This document shows positions 44,454 through 53,249 of a stretch of DNA of 64,000 bases, piece by piece. A program made the translations under genes and the position numbers. The DNA lies in contig NZ_QGGR01000032.1 of NCBI RefSeq assembly GCF_003148685.1, positions 1-64,000 of the forward strand, written 5' to 3'. The DNA is from Actinoplanes xinjiangensis. GTDB taxonomy: Bacteria > Actinomycetota > Actinomycetes > Mycobacteriales > Micromonosporaceae. The notes beneath the pieces were generated by a model. The model was given only the letters and a program-made list of their open reading frames with translations, ran no database searches and had not been told where the DNA came from. How positions within the stretch are numbered: the first letter of the stretch is position 1; every line of letters starts with the position of its first letter.

Positions 44454-45908
44454 ATGCGTCGTCCAGGCACTCTCGCGCTGACCGGCCTCCTGCTGCTGAC
44501 CCTCACGCCGCCGGCCTCCCCCGCCACCGCCGCCGCCCTCGCGCCCACCCTGTCGAGCCGGACGGCAGCCGTGCTGACCGCCAAGACGATCAACTACTAC
44601 CCGTCGAACGCGGGCTGGACGTACATGTGGACCAACTTCGACCCGGTCCGCATCAACACCGACCTGGCCCGGGCCGCGACGCTCGGCGCCACCGACGTGC
44701 GGGCCATCATCTTCCCGCAGGCCTTCGGATACCCCACACCCACCACGGCGTACGCCCAGAAGCTCAGCCAGTTCATCGGCATCGCCGACACGCACGGGCT
44801 GAGCGTGAAACTGACCCTGTTCGACTGGTGGTCCGGCTACTCCGACGTGGCCGGAAGCATCACCTGGGCACAGGCGATCGTCGGGCCGTACGCCAATGAT
44901 CCGCGGGTGATAGCCGTCGAGGTGAAGAACGAGTTCCAGCCGGGCGACGCCGCCGCGGTCACCTGGGTCCGTCAGGTGATCCCCGCGATCCGTGCCATCG
45001 CTCCGGCCATGCCGCTCACCCTCTCCGTCGACGGCGCCACCGGCGCCGCCGGCATGGCGAGCATCCGGTCGCAGCTGGCCACCACCCCGCTGGACTACTA
45101 CGACTTCCACTTCTACGGCGCCTCGGAACGATCGCTCGCCGAGATCCGCCGGGCCCAGGCCGCGGTCGCCCCGGACCCGGTCGTGATCGGCGAGACCGGC
45201 ATCAGCACCCACACCGGCAACGACGGCGAACAGGCCGCCTACCTCGCCCGCGTGTTCCGCGCGGCTGGCGAGGCGGGGGTCGGCTCGGTGGCACCGTGGA
45301 CTCTCAACGACTTCGCCGCCGGCGCCATCCCGCCCAACTCGGCGGTGTCCACCATGCCCGCCCAGTACAAGTTCGGGCTGTACCGCACCGACACGACCGC
45401 GAAGCGCGGCGCGTCCGTGGTCGGTACCGCGTGGACGACGGGTACCACCTCGAACAGCGTGCTGAACCTGGGATTCGAGGCGCCCCTGGCCGACTCGCCG
45501 TGGCGCAACTACCAGGCCGTCGCCGGCACCGCCGCGATCACGTCCGAGTCGTCGCGCACCGGCACCGCATCGGCCCGGTTCCACGGCACGACCCGTAACG
45601 GCAGCAACCTGCCGTCGTTGCTCACCTCACCGATCACGCCGGTGCAGGGCGGCCGGCAGTGGCACGCCGAGGCGTACGCCCGCGGAGTCGCCGCGACCGG
45701 CATCACCGAGATCGCGCTCAGCTGGTTCGACATCAACGGCACCTGGATCAGCCAGAACACCTCCAACCGGCTGCCCGTCGGCAACACCGGCTGGACCAGG
45801 CTGTCGGTGGACGCCGTCGCCCCGGCCACGGCGGCAAGCGTCCAGCTGCATCTCAAATGCGGCGACAACACCGGGACGGTCTACTACGACGACGTCGCGA
45901 TCAGCTGA
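44454..45908 (+). CDS. Secreted GH5-like glycoside hydrolase with C-terminal carbohydrate-binding domain
   Basis: The protein has 484 residues: signal peptide 1-28, catalytic TIM barrel about 40-325 and a beta-sandwich of CBM4/9-like type about 330-484 (NSVLNLGFEAPLADSPWRNY... to VYYDDVAIS). Clan GH-A features are visible: EVKNEFQPG supplies the Asn-Glu acid/base pair and VVIGETGIS the nucleophile Glu, with YYDFHFYG between. The exact GH5 subfamily (mannanase, glucanase or other) cannot be told. No clear ribosome-binding site precedes the ATG. It is followed by the GH36 and esterase remnants. Confidence 0.85.
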   Translation: MRRPGTLALTGLLLLTLTPPASPATAAALAPTLSSRTAAVLTAKTINYYPSNAGWTYMWTNFDPVRINTDLARAATLGATDVRAIIFPQAFGYPTPTTAYAQKLSQFIGIADTHGLSVKLTLFDWWSGYSDVAGSITWAQAIVGPYANDPRVIAVEVKNEFQPGDAAAVTWVRQVIPAIRAIAPAMPLTLSVDGATGAAGMASIRSQLATTPLDYYDFHFYGASERSLAEIRRAQAAVAPDPVVIGETGISTHTGNDGEQAAYLARVFRAAGEAGVGSVAPWTLNDFAAGAIPPNSAVSTMPAQYKFGLYRTDTTAKRGASVVGTAWTTGTTSNSVLNLGFEAPLADSPWRNYQAVAGTAAITSESSRTGTASARFHGTTRNGSNLPSLLTSPITPVQGGRQWHAEAYARGVAATGITEIALSWFDINGTWISQNTSNRLPVGNTGWTRLSVDAVAPATAASVQLHLKCGDNTGTVYYDDVAIS

Positions 45909-45965
45909 CCCGCCGGCCGCGCGACCCCATCCGGCTCAGCCCGCGCATCAGGCGGGTCAGGTGGG

Positions 45966-46415
45966 AACGTGGACCGCGTCCTCGGCATCGGCGCCGACGT
46001 CGCCCGGTGGACGGCCGACGAACGCGCCGAGGCACGATCGCTGGTCGACGACTACAAGCGGATCCGCAGAACTGTGCAGCACGGCCACCAGTACCGGCTC
46101 GGCGGCGTCCCCGGCGCCGAACGGTCGGCGGTGCAGTACGTCCTCGGTGACCAGGCGGCGGTTCTGGTATACAACCCGCTCGGCAACGCGAAGAACGGTC
46201 CACGCCGGCTCACCCTCGCCGGACTGGAACCCGACGCGACCTACGAGGTGGCCCTGGGAGGATCCGCGACACCGGCCCCCGCCGGCTCACCGACGGATCC
46301 CGGTGGTACGGCAGCGTTCTCAGGTCCGTCGGCATCAGACCGGCGGCCTGGGAACCGATCGGCGCCGACTACCGCAGCGACCTCGTGGTGCTCCACCGCG
46401 TCGCCGGTACCGTGA
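45966..46415 (+). pseudogene. Frameshifted C-terminal fragment of a GH36 alpha-galactosidase
   Basis: The frame from 45969 reads RVLGIGADVARWTADERAEA, then VDDYKRIRRTVQHGHQYRLGG, the segment after the GH36 catalytic barrel, then a C-terminal beta-domain (VLVYNPLGN...LTLAGLEPDATYEVAL). Near 46256 the sense shifts by one frame and continues as RRLTDGSRWYGSVLRSVGIR and AAWEPIGADYRSDLVVLHRV, the usual GH36 end. The catalytic barrel is absent upstream. It is therefore a 5'-truncated, frameshifted relic. Confidence 0.6.
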
Positions 46416-46636
46416 CAACACCCTCCACATCACCTGACCGTCCGAAGGCCACTCCCCCGAGGCCTTGACGTTCCTTTGTCATCGATAGCACTCATCGACC
46501 ACCGCCATCGTGTCGAAACTCGACCGAACGTTCCCCCGTTCCCCGTCGCGACGTTCTCCGGACGACCCGGCCCCGCAGCGATTTGCTCGCCCCGCGATCC
46601 CGGCGGATCCCCTCCCGGAAGGCTGGTCCTCGGTGA

Positions 46637-47152
46637 AAACAGCCCACCGATTTCGACACCGCCCGGGGCACCCAGTTGCTTGCCGCCCTGGATTACCTCA
46701 CCGGCAGCAGCGCGGTGCGTGACCGGGTCGACGCGAACCGGCTGGCCGTGCTGGGACACTCCATGGGAGGCGGCGGCGCCATCAGTGCCGCGATACGACG
46801 ACCGTCGCTCAAGGCAGCCGTGCCGCTGGCACCGGCGTCCTTCTCGCAGAACCTCTCGGCCGTACGGGTGCCGACGCTGATGATCGGGGCGCGTGACGAC
46901 GGCACCATCACGCCGTCGTCGCTCAACAGCCTGTGGGCGAGCAAGCCGTCCACGACCAAGGGTGCCTACGTCGAACTGGCCGACGGCGGCCACGGCTTCC
47001 CGACGTGGGGGAATTCCCAGGTCACCCGGCGTGAGATCCCGTGGTTGAAGATTTTTCTCGACAATGACAGCCGCTATGCGCCGTTGCTGTGCCCGTCGCT
47101 CGCCGACACCACCGGCGTATCGCGGTACCTGAGCGAGGGCCCGTACGTCTGA
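46637..47152 (+). pseudogene. 5'-truncated polyester-hydrolase (cutinase/PETase-like) esterase
   Basis: After an in-frame TGA at 46634 the sequence reads DFDTARGTQLLAALDYL, then RVDANRLAVLGHSMGGGGAI with the catalytic Ser in GHSMGGG, a VPTLMIGARDDGTI acid region and a GGHGFPTWGN His region, ending SRYAPLLCPSLADTTG. This is the second half of the dienelactone-hydrolase-like lipases that include actinobacterial cutinases and PET hydrolases. The first 110 or so residues, including the oxyanion-hole strand, are missing. The usual second C-terminal Cys (TCPF-type) is replaced (SEGPYV), so the conserved disulfide is lost too. Confidence 0.72.
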
Positions 47153-47247
47153 GCTCGCGTCACCGGGCCGGTGCCCCGCCTGCGGCAGGCTACGGTGATG
47201 GGCGGCGGTGGAGACGGCGTCGTGAAAGGCGATGTCGAGACTCACCA

Positions 47248-47265
47248 TCTCGATTGACATCGAGA
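47248..47265. promoter_or_regulatory. Palindrome TCTCGAT-N4-ATCGAGA before the SDR-like gene
   Basis: Perfect 7-bp arms with a 4-bp spacer lie 28 bp before the ATG at 47293, and a further half-site (GTCGAGA) occurs at 47234-47240. A TTGACA -35 element (47254-47259) sits in the centre. It is probably an operator for an unidentified repressor, perhaps the HxlR protein at 48031. Confidence 0.55.
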
Positions 47266-47292
47266 CAATCACCGGCTGGAGGGTGGCGTGTC

Positions 47293-47967
47293 ATGAAGGT
47301 GTTCCAGATCGGTGCCGCCGGAGGCGTCGGACGGAGGCTCAGCCGTCTGCTCGCCGAGCGCGGTGATCAGATCAGCGGCATGCATCGCCGTCCCGACCAG
47401 GTCGACACCGTGCGAGGCTCCGGTGCGACGCCGCTGACCGGAGACCTCATCAACGATTCGGTGCAGGTCTTGGCCCAGAAGATCAGCGGCCACGACGCCG
47501 TCGTCTTCTCAGCCGGCGCCCACGGCACCGGCATGGACCAGACGACCGCCATCGACGGCACCGGTGCGCGGAAAGCCGCCGATGCCGCGGTCCTGGCGGG
47601 AGTGCCGCGATTCGTACTCGTGTCCGTGTTTCCGGATGCGTTGCGTGACCAGGAACCCTCGGAGGCATTCGAGCACTACATGAAGACCAAGAAGACCGCC
47701 GACGTTCACCTGACCCGCTCCGGCCTGGACTGGATCATCGTGCGGCCTGGCACCCTGACCGACCGGCCGGGCACCGGCCAAGTAACCGCAGGGCCCGCCG
47801 TGGAGTACGGCGACGTGAGCCGGGACGACGTCGCGGCGTTCATCGACGCAGCCCTGCACGAGCCTGCGCTCAGTCGCGTCATCGTCGAACTCACCTCCGG
47901 CGAGACGCCGGTCGCTGACGCCGTCGTGCAGCTCGCGAAGCCGGCAGACCGCCGAGGCGCCGAGTAG
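47293..47967 (+). CDS. NAD(P)-binding atypical SDR (NAD(P)H-binding family)
   Basis: The protein has 224 residues from ATG 47293; GGAGGG lies ten bases upstream. The N-terminal FQIGAAGGVGRRLSRLLAERG is a Rossmann GxxGxxG-type motif of atypical SDRs (YhfK/SDR_a5-like), followed by GDLIND, VVFSAGAHGTG and SGLDWIIVRPGTLTD, the usual substrate-side loop. There is no YxxxK dyad at the classical position (HYMKTKK replaces it). Likely role: redox-linked NAD(P)H-binding or isomerase-like enzyme; the substrate is unknown. A strong palindrome precedes it. Confidence 0.87.
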   Translation: MKVFQIGAAGGVGRRLSRLLAERGDQISGMHRRPDQVDTVRGSGATPLTGDLINDSVQVLAQKISGHDAVVFSAGAHGTGMDQTTAIDGTGARKAADAAVLAGVPRFVLVSVFPDALRDQEPSEAFEHYMKTKKTADVHLTRSGLDWIIVRPGTLTDRPGTGQVTAGPAVEYGDVSRDDVAAFIDAALHEPALSRVIVELTSGETPVADAVVQLAKPADRRGAE

Positions 47968-48030
47968 GCCTCCGGTGAGCCGCCCCTGCCGCGATGGCGG
48001 TACGCGAGGCGCGGGGCCGGACCTGGTTGA

Positions 48031-48450
48031 TCAGTGGATGTCGTGACCGGGATGCTCGGCGTCGTAGGCGTCGCGGGCGCCGGCGATGATCTCCCGGTGT
48101 GCCAGCGACCAGTCGGCCAGCGCCTTGACCAGGTGGGTGAGGCTTGCGCCGACCTCCGTGAGGCGGTAGTCGACCTGCGCCGGAACGGTCGGGTACACGG
48201 TGCGCCGCACCAGCCCGTCCCGCTCCAGCCTGCGCACCGTGAGCGTCAGCATCCGCTGGGAGATCCCCTGCACCGCACGCTCGATCTCCCGGAAGCGCCG
48301 CGGTCCCCCGGCGAGCTCCACGATCACCAGTACCGACCACTTGTCGCCCACCCGATCGAGCACGTCGCGGATCCCGCAGTCGGGGTGCTCCGGCTGCCCG
48401 CACGGTTCGAGCGCGGCGGGGCCGGTTACCCCGGTGTGCGTCACTGACAC
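48031..48450 (-). CDS. HxlR-family transcriptional regulator
   Basis: The protein has 139 residues from GTG 48450, seven bases after GGAGG. It has a MarR/HxlR-type winged helix (CGIRDVLDRVGDKWSVLVIVELAGGPRRFREIERAVQGISQRMLTLTVRRLERDGLVRRTVYPTVP). The Cys just before the domain (HPDCGIRDVL) is in the position used by thiol- or aldehyde-sensing HxlR/QorR/YodB-type proteins. It is divergent from the NmrA-like reductase at 48538, the common arrangement in which HxlR represses the neighbouring oxidoreductase. Confidence 0.93.
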   Translation of the reverse strand: MSVTHTGVTGPAALEPCGQPEHPDCGIRDVLDRVGDKWSVLVIVELAGGPRRFREIERAVQGISQRMLTLTVRRLERDGLVRRTVYPTVPAQVDYRLTEVGASLTHLVKALADWSLAHREIIAGARDAYDAEHPGHDIH

Positions 48451-48537
48451 GAAACTGCCTCCTTGTGAGCCGGTGGTGGCCGGATCAGGATCTCTCACGC
48501 GGCAACCGCAGAGAACCCTTGCAGGAGGTATCCCACC

Positions 48538-49362
48538 GTGATCCTGGTGACCGGCGCGAACGGACAGCTCGCCACCCTCATCCTGGCCCAGCTCGACGCC
48601 CGGGGTGTGCCGGCGATCGGGGGCAGCCGCAACCCCACGGGCGACCAGCGCCCTCTCGACTTCGACGACCCGGGCGGCCTCGACCTCACCGACGTCACGA
48701 TCCTGCTCCTGGTCTCCGCCGGCTACGCCGAGGACGACCGGGTGGTGGCCCGCCACCGGGCGGTCCTGGACGCGGCGGTACGCGACGGTGTGCGCCACGT
48801 CGTCTACACCAGCGTGACCACCGCGGGCGACCACCTGGCGTTCGCACCGGCGCATCGCGCCACCGAGCGGATGATCCGGCACAGCGGCCTGGCGTGGACA
48901 CTGCTGCGCAACGGCCTGTACGCCGAACTCTTCGGCGCCCTGCTGACGTGGACGCCCGACGGCCTGGAATCACCCTTCGGCGACGGCATGCTGGCCGCGG
49001 TGTCGCGGGCCGACCTGGCCGCCGCGGCGGCAGTGGTGGCGAGTGCACCCGCGGCTCACGCGGGCCGGACCTATGACCTGGTGGGCGAACCCATCAGCGC
49101 TACCGCCGTGGCCGCGCACCTCGGAGTCGATCACCGCACGATCGGCCTGGGCGAGTACCGCACCCGGCTGCTCAGCGACGGCGGCCTGCTTCCGTTCCAG
49201 CCACCGATGCTCGCCTCGATCGCCACCGGCATCCGGCACGGCTTCCTCGGCGGCACCGGGCCCGACCTCGAGCAGCTGCTGCGACGCGCGCCGTCGAACG
49301 CCGTGACCATCGCGGCCACGACGATCGACGCCCTGCGCCCCGCGAGGACCGGGCCGGTGTGA
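48538..49362 (+). CDS. NmrA-like NAD(P)H-dependent reductase (QorB-type)
   Basis: The protein has 274 residues from GTG 48538, eight bases after AGGAGG. It has a Rossmann motif VTGANGQLATLILAQL at the N-terminus and an R-rich NADPH-binding loop (GGSRNP). The VVYTSVTTAGDHLAFAPAHRATERMIRHSGLAWTLLRNG segment is characteristic of QorB-like NAD(P)H:quinone oxidoreductases. It is divergent from an HxlR regulator with an N-terminal Cys, so induction by quinones or electrophiles is a reasonable inference. It converges with the acylase gene, six bases apart. Confidence 0.9.
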   Translation: MILVTGANGQLATLILAQLDARGVPAIGGSRNPTGDQRPLDFDDPGGLDLTDVTILLLVSAGYAEDDRVVARHRAVLDAAVRDGVRHVVYTSVTTAGDHLAFAPAHRATERMIRHSGLAWTLLRNGLYAELFGALLTWTPDGLESPFGDGMLAAVSRADLAAAAAVVASAPAAHAGRTYDLVGEPISATAVAAHLGVDHRTIGLGEYRTRLLSDGGLLPFQPPMLASIATGIRHGFLGGTGPDLEQLLRRAPSNAVTIAATTIDALRPARTGPV

Positions 49363-49368
49363 CGTGGG

Positions 49369-51732
49369 TCAGCGTCCCCGCTGCACCACCCGGTAGGTCC
49401 GCAGGTTCGGGTCGGCCGCGATCTGCGCCTCGGTGTACTTGATGGTGTCCCAGCCTTTGCGTGAGTAGAGCCGGGTCTGGTCGGCGTACCAGGGTGAGTT
49501 CGGGTTCGTCGACTGCGAATAGGTCAGGATCTGCCGTCCCGACGGGCCGTTCCGGCCGAGTTCGACGGCCATCACGAACGACGTTCCGTGTACGACCTGC
49601 GGGTACCCGACGCCCGGCACGAGCGGATTGGTGATCACGTTGAAGACGCCGGCCTCACCACGGCCACCGTGGATGGGGATGCGTCGTTCGCCACGGCTGT
49701 CGGTGTGGATGTCACCCAGCTGCGCATCCAGCGGGATGCCGGCGAGCCGTTGCACGGCGTCGGCGAGCGCCACCCGTACCCGTGGATCTGTGGTGTTGAG
49801 ACGGCGCGGGGTGCGCACCGGGTCGGTGGCATCGAAGGTGTCGGCGAACCGGATGCCGCCCGCGAGGGCGAACTCGGTGAACAGGTGCGCGCCCCGGCTG
49901 TCCAGGTCGACACGCAGGTCGAAGCGGGACAGCGCCTCGCAGGCCGCGGTCAGTTCGACGGTCGCGCCGTTGGAGGCGGTCGCGGTCGGCTGCCGGCGGC
50001 AGAGCGCGACCAGGTCGTCGCGGACCAGGTCGGCGCCGTGCACCCGGTTGCCGAACATGACGTGCCAGAGCCGGGCGACGGTGAAACCCTTGCCGGGCAG
50101 GCCGTCCGTGCCGGCGAGGCGCTGCTGGATCTGGTCGAGCCCTAGCCGGGTGCGCAGGCTGCGCTGGGTGCGTTCGGTGCCGAGGATCCGCGGGAAACCC
50201 TCCAGCGGCGCGGCCGGGCTGGCCAGCCAGTGACTGTCGTTGGAGTTGGTGACGTAGTCGTCGCGGAAGCGCACCGGCAGGTTGGCCGGGCCGAGAATGC
50301 CCGGGACCGCCGCGTCGGGGTCGGCGCCGAGCCCGCAGTCCGACCGGGAGCCGTCCAGGACCGCCTGGCCGCTGGAGGCGTAGAGCGGCTGGAACGGCGC
50401 CGGGATGCAGGCGGCCGCGAGCGTGTCGGTCACCCGGGGAACGACCGAATGATCGCCGTAGAGTGCCTCGCCGCGCGCGTCGGCCGCGATCACGTTGACC
50501 CAGGGAAGGAACTGGTACCGGTCGAGGACCGCCTTGAGCGCCCGGACGTCCTTGGCCTGGCCCATCCGCAACCACCCGTCGAAGGCGCGGTTGTTGCCCG
50601 CGTTGACGTCGGTGATGGCGTACGCGGTGGCCGGCGTCCAGTCGAAGGTGCCCGGCACCACGGCCACCGGGCCGTAGCGGGTGTCGTGGAAAGTGCGGCT
50701 GACCGCACCGCTGCCGGTCTGCACCGTGACCGTGCGGGTACGCATCCTCTCGGGCCGGCCGTCGACGTAGTAGGAGGTGGGATCCCCCGGCACCAGACTC
50801 AGGCGGTGCCACACGAACCGGCGCGCGGTGGAGACGGTGTGGCTCCAGGCGACGGTGCGGTTGTGCCCGATCTCGACGATCGGGTCGCCGATCAGCGCCG
50901 CGCCCTCGACGTCGTAGCGGCCGGGCACCTTGAGGTGCATCCGGTAGAAGCGTTCGGCGCCCTGCCAGGGGAAGTGCGGGTTGGCCAGCACCATCCCGTT
51001 GCCGTTCGTGGTGGCCTGCGCGCCGAGGCCGTAGGCGTTGCTGCCGATGCCGGCGCCCGCCCCGTCGAGAGCGGCGACGATCGCGGCGGCGTCGGGAGTC
51101 TCCGGGGCTTCGGCGGGCCCGGCGGCCGTCGGTGGTGTTGCGGCGACGATGCCGTCGAGCAGCGCCCGGGAGCCGGCCCGGACCATGCTGTCCCACGACG
51201 TACGCCAGAAATCGATCTCGGAGATCGGGCGCACCCAGGCCTTGCCGCGGCATGCCGGGTCGGTCAGGCGTTGCACGCCGGTGCGGCGCAGGAAGTGGTT
51301 GTAACCGGCGACGAACCCGCGGATCTGGTCACGGACGTCGTCGGACGGTGCCCGCACACCGTCGCGGGGGCCCTCGAGCAGCCGCTCGGCGACGCGGTCG
51401 CCGATCGCCTTGCGGTAGAAGAGGTCGCTGCGCACGTTGGCGTCGTCCGGCCCGGCCGCACCGAACCACCGCGACCGTTCACCGTTGGCCGTCACCACAC
51501 TCTCGGCGATGACGCAGATGTTGTCCTCGGCCTGCGCGTAGCCGACGCCGAAACCGAGGTTGCCGAAGTCGTCGGCGGTGATGTGCGGGACGCCGTAGGA
51601 GGCCCGGCGGATCAGGGCCGCATAGCCGCCGTCACGCTGCATGCCGGAAGCCGGTGACGGTACGGCCGCGCTCGCCACGACCACGGTGAAGGCGACGGCT
51701 GCTGCTTTCAGGCGCACGGACAAGGACGTCAC
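49369..51732 (-). CDS. aac: Aculeacin A / cyclic lipopeptide acylase (penicillin acylase family)
   Basis: The protein has 787 residues. From memory it is nearly collinear with aculeacin A acylase of Actinoplanes utahensis (786 residues), which removes the fatty acyl chain of echinocandin-type and other lipopeptides and some N-acyl substrates. It has a signal peptide (about 1-30), an alpha subunit, a spacer, then autocatalytic cleavage before Ser231 in GIGSNAYGLGAQ, the Ntn nucleophile of the beta subunit. Other conserved parts are GHNRTVAWSHT, the YVTNSNDSHWL Asn region and the ending VHGTSFVMAVE. It starts at GTG 51732 with GGGGGAG upstream. The product is secreted; it may confer defence or scavenging. 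Confidence 0.96.
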   Translation of the reverse strand: MTSLSVRLKAAAVAFTVVVASAAVPSPASGMQRDGGYAALIRRASYGVPHITADDFGNLGFGVGYAQAEDNICVIAESVVTANGERSRWFGAAGPDDANVRSDLFYRKAIGDRVAERLLEGPRDGVRAPSDDVRDQIRGFVAGYNHFLRRTGVQRLTDPACRGKAWVRPISEIDFWRTSWDSMVRAGSRALLDGIVAATPPTAAGPAEAPETPDAAAIVAALDGAGAGIGSNAYGLGAQATTNGNGMVLANPHFPWQGAERFYRMHLKVPGRYDVEGAALIGDPIVEIGHNRTVAWSHTVSTARRFVWHRLSLVPGDPTSYYVDGRPERMRTRTVTVQTGSGAVSRTFHDTRYGPVAVVPGTFDWTPATAYAITDVNAGNNRAFDGWLRMGQAKDVRALKAVLDRYQFLPWVNVIAADARGEALYGDHSVVPRVTDTLAAACIPAPFQPLYASSGQAVLDGSRSDCGLGADPDAAVPGILGPANLPVRFRDDYVTNSNDSHWLASPAAPLEGFPRILGTERTQRSLRTRLGLDQIQQRLAGTDGLPGKGFTVARLWHVMFGNRVHGADLVRDDLVALCRRQPTATASNGATVELTAACEALSRFDLRVDLDSRGAHLFTEFALAGGIRFADTFDATDPVRTPRRLNTTDPRVRVALADAVQRLAGIPLDAQLGDIHTDSRGERRIPIHGGRGEAGVFNVITNPLVPGVGYPQVVHGTSFVMAVELGRNGPSGRQILTYSQSTNPNSPWYADQTRLYSRKGWDTIKYTEAQIAADPNLRTYRVVQRGR

Positions 51733-51940
51733 GGCGGCATCTCCCCCTCGATGCGATGCCCGGCGGTTCCCTCGCGACGGTGGGAAGGCACCGGCTGATG
51801 CCGCGGCCCGTCCCGCCCGTCACCGCCGAGCTTCCGGCTGTTTCGCCGGCGACTTGCTCTGCCGCCCACATACTCTCATCGTCGGCAGGACTGTTGAAGC
51901 AACCAAGCTCATCAATTCCATCGCGTCGCAGGCTTGCCGG

Positions 51941-53227
51941 TCAACTGGCGTAGAGCAGCAGCAATCCGGCAGTCGTGTAGGTCAGCATGAGCATCAGCAA
52001 GGGGATCTGCCCGGCCACCACCCTCTCCGGTCCGAACACGCGCAGCGCGCGGTCGTGGGCGAGTACGGTGCCGAACAGGTGGCCGATGATGATGACGCTG
52101 ATCTGCAGCATCGCCACCCCCGCCGGAGTGATCAGGCCGGTACGCACCGGCCAGTCGGCGGTGCCGAGCCAGTCGGCGCCGGTGCCCAGCGGATCGGAGG
52201 CGAGCACCACCGTCCGCTGGCCTTCCAGGATCAGCAGCGAGTAGTAGTGGGCGACGAGATAGCCGACCGCGATCGGCACGATGGAATGCGCCAGCGGTCC
52301 GGGGCCGGCGCGCCGTGTCGCTGCCAGATAGGCCGCCGCCACCGCGGCGATGACCACGATCAGACCCACGGTTGCCGTCACGACGGCGGGCAGACCGTTC
52401 TCCTGCACGAACCGCAGCCAGAACGGCGCATTCGACAGGCTGTCGAACATGGTGGAACCGAGGAGCACCACCACGACGGCCACCAGGCCCGGCGACGTCG
52501 GCAGCGACCCCATCCCGTCCAGGGGATTACGCCACACCAGCACACCGTCGGCACGGCGCCCGATCACCGCCAGCCGGCCGATCAGCGTGCTGTACACCTC
52601 GAACGGGTCGCCACGCTCGAACCAGCCGGCCCCGAACACCACCGACCCGGCCGCCATCGCCAGCACGTACGTCGCCAGCCAGGCTGTCAGGACCGGCAAC
52701 GTGGCCCGCTGCGGTGCGACCAGCTCCAGCCATACGAACGCGAACAGCCCCACGGCGGCGGGCCAGTACCCCATTCCCGGCGGGATGGGCCGCAGCCCCA
52801 CCTGCGGGTCGCGGCGCACCGCTGCGACGGCGAGACGATGCACGGTACGCAGCGGATTGACCGCCCGCCACACCGGGCCGAACAGCAGCGAAGCCACCAC
52901 GAGCCCCACCCACAGCAGCACGTACACCGCGCCGGCGCTGGGATTGTCGGCGGTGTCCGGCCCGAACAGCAGCCCTACGCCGAAGTAGACCGCCGCGAGC
53001 AGGCCCACCAGCCGCAACGTCCACCGGAACGCCGGCGCGTCGACCACACGTTGCAGCGCAGGCGCCGGCCGTCCGGCCGTGCCGTCGGAGTCCAGACGCG
53101 ACTGCCTCCACCGGGCGCTCAGGGCCAGGAAGGAGATCGACAGGGTGAGGCCGGCTCCGACGACGAGTTCGGTCAGCGAGAGCGGCAGGTCCTGTCGCCC
53201 ACCGACACCGTGCGCCAGGATGATCAT
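51941..53227 (-). CDS. Polytopic membrane protein in a copper-related gene group
   Basis: The protein has 428 residues with about ten membrane helices. The start is placed at ATG 53227; the open frame upstream runs into the neighbouring gene. Conserved-looking loops include FGPVWRAVNPLRTVHRL, WFERGDPFEVYSTLIGRLAVIGRR and SIVPIAVGYLVAHYYSLLILEGQ. The last, with HYY and HLFG histidines, could bind metal, but no family function is known to me. It lies 22 bases after the cupredoxin-like lipoprotein gene, and a divergent CopC gene is next, so a role in metal handling is inferred from context only. Confidence 0.8.
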   Translation of the reverse strand: MIILAHGVGGRQDLPLSLTELVVGAGLTLSISFLALSARWRQSRLDSDGTAGRPAPALQRVVDAPAFRWTLRLVGLLAAVYFGVGLLFGPDTADNPSAGAVYVLLWVGLVVASLLFGPVWRAVNPLRTVHRLAVAAVRRDPQVGLRPIPPGMGYWPAAVGLFAFVWLELVAPQRATLPVLTAWLATYVLAMAAGSVVFGAGWFERGDPFEVYSTLIGRLAVIGRRADGVLVWRNPLDGMGSLPTSPGLVAVVVVLLGSTMFDSLSNAPFWLRFVQENGLPAVVTATVGLIVVIAAVAAAYLAATRRAGPGPLAHSIVPIAVGYLVAHYYSLLILEGQRTVVLASDPLGTGADWLGTADWPVRTGLITPAGVAMLQISVIIIGHLFGTVLAHDRALRVFGPERVVAGQIPLLMLMLTYTTAGLLLLYAS

Positions 53228-53249
53228 GGAAGGGAGCACTGCCGCCCGC

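Noticed and set aside
44364..45584. 406-residue minus-strand ORF opposite the GH5-like gene
   Set aside because: It is Gly/Arg-rich antisense read-through; the plus-strand gene has a signal peptide, catalytic residues and a CBM.
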